Below the pieces are notes generated by a model. It searched no databases and had not been told where the DNA came from. It worked only from the letters and a program-made list of their open reading frames with translations. Positions 6,780-12,185 of a stretch of DNA of 12,185 bases are shown here, one piece after another. A program made the translations under genes and the position numbers. Each line of letters opens with the position of its first letter. Position 1 is the first letter of the stretch. The DNA is from CAYMCV01 sp964389005 (GTDB lineage: Bacteria > Bacillota > Clostridia > Lachnospirales > Lachnospiraceae), in NCBI GenBank assembly GCA_964389005.1, contig CAYMCV010000071.1:1-12185 (forward strand), in the 5' to 3' direction.

Positions 6780-6839
6780 ACTTTGAAGGAGCAAAGTAAT
6801 TTTTAGCCAATTGCTTAAAATGCCTAAAAAGGACATTTT
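6780..6839 (+). other. Hairpin-rich intergenic region before ddl (possible weak terminator)
   Basis: Between the GH9-like stop and ddl lie three small AT-rich structures. ACTTTG/CAAAGT (6780-6785 with 6792-6797) has a 6-nt loop and is followed by TTTTT at 6800-6804, a possible weak terminator. A near-palindrome TTTTAGC...GCTTAAAA spans 6801-6820. AAAATGCCT/AGGaCATTTT (6817-6825 with 6830-6839, one bulged A) is a second hairpin without a T-run. No clear promoter for ddl is seen. These elements overlap and cannot all form at once. Confidence 0.35.
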
Positions 6840-6876
6840 ATGCAAAATAAATTAGAAAGTATAGAGAGATTTCAAA

Positions 6877-7917
6877 ATGAAAATAGCAATTTTGGCAGGT
6901 GGTAACAGTACAGAACGAGAGGTATCCCTATGCTCGGGGACGATGGCATATCAAGCATTGAAAGGGAAGGGACACCAGGTAGTGTTGGTGGATGTTTACC
7001 TTGGAGTTACAGATGTCGATGTGAAAACGGTTTTTACATGTGACAGAGATTGGGCGGCAGGTGTGAGTGCCATCGGAGAGAAGAATCCTGATTTGAATGA
7101 CATTCGCAAGATGAAGAACGGGGACACGGTATTTTTCGGACCGAACGTCCTTGAAATCTGCAAAGCCGCAGACATTGTATTCATGGCATTGCATGGGGCG
7201 AACGGTGAAGACGGAAAGATTCAGGCGGCACTTGATTTGTATGATATCAAGTATACGGGAACTGATTACATGAGTAGTGCACTTTGCATGGATAAGGCGA
7301 TTACCAAAGTTTTCTTCGAATATCACAACATTGTTACGCCTAAGAGCATTGTGGTTAAAAAAGACGAGGATTACCGGGAGAGCGCGGCGCGCATTCACTT
7401 TCCGCTGGTTGTAAAAACAAGTTGCGGCGGTTCGAGCGTCGGAGTCTACATCGTACATAACGATGATGAACTGGATACGGCGATGAGCGAGGTATACCAA
7501 TACGGCGACGAGGTGCTTTTGGAGCAGTACATCAAAGGGCGCGAAATGACCTGTGGTGTCATCGAAGGGAAGGCACTTCCGGTCATCGAAATCGAGCCGT
7601 TGGAAGGTTTTTATGATTATAAAAACAAGTATCAAGAGGGCAGCAGCGTTGAAACCTGTCCGGCCAAAATCAGCGAAGAGTGTACACGAAAGATACAAAA
7701 AGCAGCCGAAAAAGCATTTGCGGTTTTACATCTGCAAACCTATGCGCGAATTGATTTTATCCTTGACGAGAACGGCATTCCTTATTGTTTGGAAGCAAAT
7801 ACCCTGCCGGGTATGACGCCGATTTCTCTGCTTCCGCAGGAAGCGCAGGCGGTCGGCATGGATTATGCCGCGCTATGTGAGCATATCATTGAGATTTCTT
7901 TACGAAAATATCGTTAG
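6877..7917 (+). CDS. ddl: D-alanine--D-alanine ligase
   Basis: This is a cytosolic ATP-grasp ligase of 346 residues that joins two D-Ala to make the dipeptide used by MurF. The N-terminal signature GGNSTEREVSL (8-18) includes Glu15, equivalent to the substrate-binding Glu of E. coli DdlB. MALHGANGEDGKIQ (103-116), the ATP-binding VVKTSCGGSSVGV (178-190), FYDYKNKY (245-252), Arg291-Ile-Asp293, and EANTLPGMTPISLLPQ (306-321) with the metal ligands Glu307 and Asn309 follow in order. The FYDY/KY loop is of the D-Ala-D-Ala type rather than the VanA/VanB D-Ala-D-Lac type. The N-domain is somewhat longer than in E. coli, with extra residues at about 43-85. ATG 6877 has only a modest site (AGAGAG, seven to eight bases upstream). 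The MurF gene starts 93 bp downstream and uses this product. Confidence 0.96.
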   Translation: MKIAILAGGNSTEREVSLCSGTMAYQALKGKGHQVVLVDVYLGVTDVDVKTVFTCDRDWAAGVSAIGEKNPDLNDIRKMKNGDTVFFGPNVLEICKAADIVFMALHGANGEDGKIQAALDLYDIKYTGTDYMSSALCMDKAITKVFFEYHNIVTPKSIVVKKDEDYRESAARIHFPLVVKTSCGGSSVGVYIVHNDDELDTAMSEVYQYGDEVLLEQYIKGREMTCGVIEGKALPVIEIEPLEGFYDYKNKYQEGSSVETCPAKISEECTRKIQKAAEKAFAVLHLQTYARIDFILDENGIPYCLEANTLPGMTPISLLPQEAQAVGMDYAALCEHIIEISLRKYR

Positions 7918-7949
7918 TCGGGTAAAAATAAGTTCAAACGATAAAAACA

Positions 7950-7991
7950 TTGACACACGTAGTTGACATTTGGATGTATTGATTGTATCGA
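7950..7991 (+). promoter_or_regulatory. Possible promoter ahead of murF with twin TTGACA boxes
   Basis: Two perfect TTGACA hexamers, 7950-7955 and 7963-7968, lie 13 bp apart in the ddl-murF gap. The second is 17 bp from TATCGA (7986-7991), a poor -10; the first has only GATGTA at 17 bp. The murF fusion might thus have its own weak or activated promoter in addition to read-through from ddl. The strong -35 and poor -10 combination is the main reason for the low score. Confidence 0.4.
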
Positions 7992-8010
7992 CGTAACGCG
8001 GAGGAACGAT

Positions 8011-11000
8011 ATGAAGAATCTGACATTGACAAATATTGCGGAGGCTTGCGGCGCAACACTGTACCATGTAAAAGCGGGAGATACGCGTGAAATTGCAGGT
8101 GCGGTGATTGATTCCCGTCAAGTGGAGCAGGACTTCTTGTTTTTTGCCATTCGGGGTGAAAAAGTTGACGGACACGATTATATTGGCAAGGCATTCGAGG
8201 CGGGTGCCATGGCTGTCGTATGTGAACACATCCCGGAGGGGTGTGAGGGTGCGCTGCTTGTTGTTGAAGATACCCTTGCGGCACTGCGACAAATCGCCGC
8301 ATTTTATCGGAAGCAGTTGGACATTCGTGTCGTCGGAATCACGGGCAGTGTCGGAAAAACCAGCACCAAAGAATTTATTGCCGGTGTACTTTCGGAAAAG
8401 TACCGAGTGCTCAAAACAGAGATGAATTACAATAACGAAATCGGTGTTCCACTGATGGTTTTGCGTATTCGCGATGAGCATGAAATTGCTGTTTTGGAGA
8501 TGGGAATCAGTGATTTCGGTGAGATGAGTCGATTGGCGGAGATTACGAGACCTGACATTGGTGTCATAACCAATATCGGCCAGAGTCATTTAGAGAAACT
8601 GATTGACCAAGAAGGAATAAAAAAAGCCAAAACAGAAATGTTTGAATATATGAATCCTGAGGGCGATGTCGTATTGTTCGGTGATGACGATCATCTCTGC
8701 GAAATCAAAGAGGTTCATGGCAAGACACCGTTATTCTACGGAACGAAGGAGAATTCTTGTGTCAGGGCAATTGACATCATCAACCGTGGCTTGTGGGGAA
8801 GCATATGTGAGATTCGCACGGAAGCGGGGGAATTTAGTACAGAGATTCATTTGCCCGGTAAACACATGGTTTACAATGCATTGGCAGCAACTACAGTCGG
8901 CTTATTGTGTGGATTGACGACAGAGGAGATTGCGAGAGGAATTGCAAATGTGAAGTCTGTTGCGGGACGCAGCAATATCATTATAAAGAACGGAATTACG
9001 CTGATTGACGATTGCTACAATGCCAATCCGGCATCGATGAAAGCCGCAATTGACTTATTGCAGGAGGCATTGGACAGAAGAGTTGCCATCCTGGGTGATA
9101 TGTTTGAACTCGGCGAAGATGAGGTTGCATTACACGAAGAAGTGGGGCGTTATGTCGCAGATAAGGCAGATGTACTTATCTGTATCGGAACGCTTTCGGA
9201 GGCAATGTATAATGCAGCGTGTGAGACGCAGATACCTGCAGGAGGAGAGCGATACTTCTTTCAGACCAAGGAAGAATTTCTAAAAAAGGCCAACGAACTG
9301 ATTCAGATAAAAGATTCGGTTTTGGTCAAAGCATCACACGGAATGAAATTTGCGGAAATTGTTGCAGAATTCACCGGAGATGACCAAAGATGGGGTGATG
9401 CGGATATAATGCGGGAGGAAGCAATCGAGGAGCGAACGCAAGGGGAAATAACGCAGGCTAAGGAAACACAAGAGAAAGAAACGCTGCAGGAAACACAGGA
9501 GAGGGAAGTACTGCAGAAAGAAACACAGGAGAAGGAAACACAGACGAGAGAGACACAGCAGGAAACACAAGAGAAAGAGCCACAGAGGGAAGAAACACAG
9601 CCGAAAGAGACACAGGAGAGGGAAGTGCAAGAGATGGAAGAATTAGAGAAAGAAACGCAGAATAAGGACAGTGATGCAACGGAGTGTGAGGAAACAAAGA
9701 ATGCAGACACGATAGTTAGCGACACCGACGAAGCGGCAGAACATAATGACACCGCTGTCGATGACGGAGAAATCAAACAAAGCGAAGATGCAAATGCTGT
9801 TGACTTAACAAAGAAACAAAAAAAGAAAAAGATCATTGTAATCGCCTCCATCATTGCAGCAGTTCTTTTGTTGGGGGTCGGTACCATCCTGTTTCTGAAT
9901 GTTCAAAAGGCCAATCAACTGACCGCAGGCATTATGATGTATACGAAGGATAACACGCTATATGGTGTTCCCGCATCGGAGCCGGTTGCTTATACAGACA
10001 ACTTCATAAGTTCCGACGCAGGTGAATTATCACCGGAACGTATCCAAGAAATCATCGTACAAACGACAAGAACATCCGCAAACGGGAAGACCATTTATTA
10101 CCCCAAGGAATATGACACAACTGACGAAATATACGATTTGTATTACAACAAGATTAACGGAAAGAGCAAAACCGAAGAATTAGTTGACACGCGTGTCACA
10201 AGTTATGAACTTGACGCGAAGAACAATATTTTTTATCTCAAAAAAGATGCACTGTATTATTATGATGCCAAAGAGGAGACAAGCTCTGTTTTTTCGGAGA
10301 ATGTGCAGGATTTCCGCTTAAACGAAGCGGCAGACAGCGTATTGTATCTGACAAACGGAGAACTTCTCGTGCAGAAACTCGAAACAGGAGCAACGCCCGT
10401 ATCGCTTGATACCGAGGTAACGACCATTGATGCCTATGCATCTGATTTTGCAACTGTGATTTACCACAAGGACAAGGCTCTGTATCTGTTAAGCGAGCAG
10501 AACGAGAAGATTCGATTGAGCGTATGCGGCGAACTTCGGAGTGTTACGGATATCGATAAAAATTACACAATATGCTTTGACAACACAGAGAGCAGTTCAC
10601 CGATTGTCAGCGAGTTTATGAAGAACGATTTGAAAAGCGGTTCCGACAGGGATGCGTTCATTGAAGAATTGAACAACACAGAAGTCGGATTGACAACGAC
10701 GCAGTTATGTCGATACAAGAAGGGTGATGCGGCACCGGAAGTCATTGTCCCGTACCTACTTGACATTGTACCTGTCGTTGACGGTGAAGATGTATTGTTG
10801 ATACAGCAGATTTCCCTCAAAAAATCCGAAAAAGTATCCATGAAGAAGCAATATAAAGACGGCGCTGACGTCGGTGCCACACAGGAAGCGGTAAAGACAA
10901 GCATTATTGATTCGGAACGCTATGCCATTGTTTTCGAGGGTAAATTGATGCCGTTTAAAAAGTATGAGGGCGGAACAATTGTCGGCAGCGTTTATGACAA

Positions 11001-11502
11001 TAATGTCAGTGGCATTTATTTCACAGCGACTGCTGACGATAGCGAACAATTGGATCTCTATTATGCGGATTATCGTTGGTTTGCAAAAGGAAAGGCGCGC
11101 CTTACAGCGACAGATATCTCGAATCTATATGGAATCTACCAATCAGATGCGGTTTACACCAAGGCGAACGCTGATGAAACCGAAAGTTTGTATGTTGAAG
11201 ATACATTGATATCCTCTTCTGCAGCAAACGGCGAAGATGCATTAATGCCGCTTGTGACAGCAGATTTGAAAAGTCTCTTGTACGTCGGGAGCGACGAGGG
11301 TTTGTACATATACAATAAGTCAGGAAATGAGAAGATTGCCAACAATGTCACCACAGATTATTTTGGAGTGAGTGACAAAAATGTCTGGTACATCCGCGAT
11401 TACGACGAAGCTGTCAAAGAAGGCGATCTCGTTCGATACAACGGTGAAGAGACGGTAGTTGATACATGTGTATTTCGTATTCTGTACCTGTTTGAAGAAT
11501 AG
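8011..11502 (+). CDS. murF: MurF (UDP-MurNAc-tripeptide--D-Ala-D-Ala ligase) fused to a transmembrane helix and an extracytoplasmic domain
   Basis: Residues 1-455 form a full MurF, which adds D-Ala-D-Ala to UDP-MurNAc-tripeptide in the cytosol. Visible motifs are the P-loop GITGSVGKTSTKEF (109-122, Lys116), NYNNEIGVPL (139-148), ITNIGQSHLE (186-195), KKAKTEMFE (204-212) around the expected carbamylated Lys, LIDDCYNANPASMKAA (331-346), LGDMFELGED (361-370) and VLVKASHGMKF (437-447). Ordinary MurF stops near 450. Here the frame runs on without a stop to 1163 residues: an acidic Glu/Gln/Thr/Lys linker (about 460-600) with E-T-Q-x-K/R pentads (485-552), a Lys-rich stop (601-607), one membrane helix (about 608-631) and a roughly 530-residue outer domain. 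That domain has repeated Leu-Tyr/Ile-Tyr beta-strand motifs (ALYYYDAK, ALYLLSEQ, LYVGSDEGLYIY) suggesting a beta-propeller, perhaps DUF5050-like. The predicted orientation is N-in, C-out. ATG 8011 has GCGGAGGA at 7999-8006; the in-frame TTG 7963 lacks one. Confidence 0.93.
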   Translation: MKNLTLTNIAEACGATLYHVKAGDTREIAGAVIDSRQVEQDFLFFAIRGEKVDGHDYIGKAFEAGAMAVVCEHIPEGCEGALLVVEDTLAALRQIAAFYRKQLDIRVVGITGSVGKTSTKEFIAGVLSEKYRVLKTEMNYNNEIGVPLMVLRIRDEHEIAVLEMGISDFGEMSRLAEITRPDIGVITNIGQSHLEKLIDQEGIKKAKTEMFEYMNPEGDVVLFGDDDHLCEIKEVHGKTPLFYGTKENSCVRAIDIINRGLWGSICEIRTEAGEFSTEIHLPGKHMVYNALAATTVGLLCGLTTEEIARGIANVKSVAGRSNIIIKNGITLIDDCYNANPASMKAAIDLLQEALDRRVAILGDMFELGEDEVALHEEVGRYVADKADVLICIGTLSEAMYNAACETQIPAGGERYFFQTKEEFLKKANELIQIKDSVLVKASHGMKFAEIVAEFTGDDQRWGDADIMREEAIEERTQGEITQAKETQEKETLQETQEREVLQKETQEKETQTRETQQETQEKEPQREETQPKETQEREVQEMEELEKETQNKDSDATECEETKNADTIVSDTDEAAEHNDTAVDDGEIKQSEDANAVDLTKKQKKKKIIVIASIIAAVLLLGVGTILFLNVQKANQLTAGIMMYTKDNTLYGVPASEPVAYTDNFISSDAGELSPERIQEIIVQTTRTSANGKTIYYPKEYDTTDEIYDLYYNKINGKSKTEELVDTRVTSYELDAKNNIFYLKKDALYYYDAKEETSSVFSENVQDFRLNEAADSVLYLTNGELLVQKLETGATPVSLDTEVTTIDAYASDFATVIYHKDKALYLLSEQNEKIRLSVCGELRSVTDIDKNYTICFDNTESSSPIVSEFMKNDLKSGSDRDAFIEELNNTEVGLTTTQLCRYKKGDAAPEVIVPYLLDIVPVVDGEDVLLIQQISLKKSEKVSMKKQYKDGADVGATQEAVKTSIIDSERYAIVFEGKLMPFKKYEGGTIVGSVYDNNVSGIYFTATADDSEQLDLYYADYRWFAKGKARLTATDISNLYGIYQSDAVYTKANADETESLYVEDTLISSSAANGEDALMPLVTADLKSLLYVGSDEGLYIYNKSGNEKIANNVTTDYFGVSDKNVWYIRDYDEAVKEGDLVRYNGEETVVDTCVFRILYLFEE
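9463..9666 (+). repeat. 15-bp repeat tract encoding E-T-Q-x-K/R pentads in the MurF linker
   Basis: About 14 tandem units, residues 485-552 of the MurF fusion, follow the pattern Glu-Thr-Gln-Xaa-Lys/Arg (consensus codons GAA ACA CAG GAG AAG). Nine exact Glu-Thr-Gln triplets occur. Two units are four residues long and several are degenerate (EVLQK, EPQRE, EELEK). The tract is hydrophilic and likely extended or helical; a slippage origin is plausible. The minus-strand Ser/Cys-rich reading frame opposite it is a composition artefact. Confidence 0.88.
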
Positions 11503-11511
11503 CGCGGACGT

Positions 11512-11554
11512 GCATAATTATGCTCCTTGTGTATACAATGTATAAAAGATACAC
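11512..11554 (+). promoter_or_regulatory. Palindrome and possible promoter before the PrcB-like gene
   Basis: The gap after murF has a perfect 12-bp palindrome GCATAATTATGC (11512-11523), then TACAAT (11534-11539) and TATAAA (11541-11546) as candidate -10 boxes without a good -35. An inverted repeat GTGTAT/ATACAC (11529-11534 with 11549-11554) encloses the second -10 and ends just before the CGAGGA ribosome site at 11555-11560. The arrangement suits an operator-controlled promoter, but no T-run or strong -35 supports a firm call. Confidence 0.35.
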
Positions 11555-11566
11555 CGAGGAATATCT

Positions 11567-11977
11567 ATGACGCTTAAAAGAATGGTGATTGCGCTTTTCG
11601 TACCCATGATTCTGTTGATTTCGGCATGCGTTACGACAGAAGCACCCGTGGAGAAAATCAGAGATTTGGATTTTACGGTAATGACGGATGCAAACATTCC
11701 GGAGGAACTCCTTAAGAACTTGGAAGAACAAAAAGCAGAGGCATTTACATTTACCTATGCCGACGGGGAGCATATGTACATTTGTATCGGATATGGAGAG
11801 CAAATGACGGGAGGTTACAGTATTACCGTAAATGAACTGTATCTAACGGAAGATGCGATTTATGTGGATACGTCACTGATGGGGCCGACACCGGAGGAAG
11901 CAAGCGTACAGGCAACTTCATACCCCTATATCGTGTTACAAACGGAGTATATTGACAAAGCTGTCATATTCCAATAA
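11567..11977 (+). CDS. Small lipoprotein with PrcB_C-like domain
   Basis: This is a 136-residue predicted lipoprotein. The signal peptide has Lys4-Arg5, a hydrophobic core (6-18) and the lipobox ISAC, giving lipidated Cys21. The C-terminal half matches the pattern of the PrcB_C domain: TGGYSITVNELYLTEDAIYV (81-100), a Pro-containing loop LMGPTPEEASVQ (104-115), then SYPYIVLQ (118-125) and a final beta strand (KAVIF). The domain is named for the spirochaete PrcB subunit of a protease complex, but its role in Firmicutes lipoproteins is unclear, so no activity is assigned. The site CGAGGA lies at 11555-11560, six bases before the ATG. It follows the MurF fusion by 64 bp and precedes the dihydroorotase start by 34 bp, so it is probably transcribed with the latter. 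Both it and the C-terminal part of the MurF fusion face the outside. Confidence 0.78.
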   Translation: MTLKRMVIALFVPMILLISACVTTEAPVEKIRDLDFTVMTDANIPEELLKNLEEQKAEAFTFTYADGEHMYICIGYGEQMTGGYSITVNELYLTEDAIYVDTSLMGPTPEEASVQATSYPYIVLQTEYIDKAVIFQ

Positions 11978-12011
11978 ACCATTCACCGAAGGAAGAATAA
12001 CGGAGGTACTT

Positions 12012-12185
12012 ATGCTTTGTGTTTACGGAGGATATGTCATTGATCCCAAAAGCGGATTGCAGGAGAAGTTGGATCTCTATATCAAAGACGGGATCATCAT
12101 CTCCATGCAGCCGTCGGGAACGGATAAAATACATGCGGACGAAACACTCGATGCAACCGGTTGCGTGGTCGCCCCGGGACTGATT
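12012..12185 (+). CDS. pyrC: Dihydroorotase / PyrC-type amidohydrolase, 5' part only
   Basis: The first 58 codons are present and the gene runs off the window. The start ATG has a strong CGGAGG site at 12001-12006. The encoded N-terminus shows the beta-sandwich pattern of class I dihydroorotases and related cyclic amidohydrolases: GGYVIDPKSGLQEKLDLYIK (6-25), DGIIISM (26-32), and ATGCVVAPGLI (48-58), which leads into the expected D-x-H-x-H metal motif just outside the window. Dihydroorotase closes carbamoyl-aspartate to dihydroorotate in pyrimidine synthesis. Hydantoinase or allantoinase relatives share this N-terminus and cannot be excluded without the metal-binding and catalytic regions. 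It lies 34 bp after the PrcB-like lipoprotein gene on the same strand, so the two may be co-transcribed. Confidence 0.82.
   Translation, partial: MLCVYGGYVIDPKSGLQEKLDLYIKDGIIISMQPSGTDKIHADETLDATGCVVAPGLI

Noticed and set aside
6877..7917. Vancomycin-resistance type (VanA/VanB) ligase
   Set aside because: The specificity loop reads FYDYKNKY as in D-Ala-D-Ala ligases, and no vanH, vanX or van regulators are adjacent.
7963..8010. Upstream in-frame TTG start for the MurF fusion
   Set aside because: It adds 16 residues not typical of MurF and lacks a ribosome site; ATG 8011 has GCGGAGGA and begins the normal MurF N-terminus.
9303..9887. 194-codon minus-strand reading frame rich in Ser, Cys and Val
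   Set aside because: It is the reverse reading of the MurF linker repeat; it has no ribosome site and its composition is explained by the plus-strand repeat.

Overview
The window looks like chromosomal DNA from a low-to-moderate-GC, Gram-positive-type anaerobe of the Clostridia, most likely Lachnospiraceae. That placement is an inference from several signs: strong AGGAGG-type ribosome binding sites, GTG and TTG starts, sigma-A-like TTGAAA-17-TATAAT promoters, a short KdpD-type kinase, an orphan decarboxylase beta subunit, secreted lipoproteins, and the linkage ddl - murF - PrcB-like lipoprotein - dihydroorotase. No transposase, integrase, phage gene or CRISPR array is visible.

Layout. Positions 1-626 hold no gene but are rich in structure: three tandemly arranged GGGGYAC/GTACCCC inverted-repeat elements (149-345), then a 26-bp tandem repeat in about 8 copies (399-605). 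A minus-strand tRNA-Ser(CGA) follows with its own promoter and terminator (627-799). On the plus strand come a KdpD-like sensor kinase lacking the cytoplasmic N-terminal half (931-2091), a KdpE/OmpR-type response regulator (2181-2879) and a strong terminator (2965-2994). Next is a probable two-gene unit of membrane proteins: a DUF368/PopT-type undecaprenyl-phosphate translocase candidate (3047-3877) and an OadB-type sodium-pump beta subunit (3898-5067). A well-formed promoter (5130-5158) then drives a GH9-like lipoprotein with altered catalytic aspartate positions (5199-6773).

The right half is a cell-wall precursor cluster. It contains D-Ala-D-Ala ligase (6877-7917), a remarkable MurF fusion protein of 1163 residues (8011-11502), a small PrcB_C-like lipoprotein (11567-11977) and the start of a dihydroorotase (12012 to the window edge). 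Ddl makes D-Ala-D-Ala, which MurF joins to UDP-MurNAc-tripeptide. The DUF368 protein may return the lipid carrier used to export the product.

The most unusual object is the MurF fusion. A complete, motif-intact cytosolic MurF ligase continues in frame through a charged linker built on about 14 E-T-Q-x-K/R-like pentads, one transmembrane helix, and a roughly 530-residue extracytoplasmic domain resembling a beta-propeller. If real, a soluble Mur ligase is tethered to the membrane and connected to the outside of the cell. Second-rank oddities are the GH9-like lipoprotein without the usual catalytic Asp pair, an in-frame 9-bp triplication inside a conserved membrane motif of the OadB-like protein, and the two noncoding repeat families at the left end.
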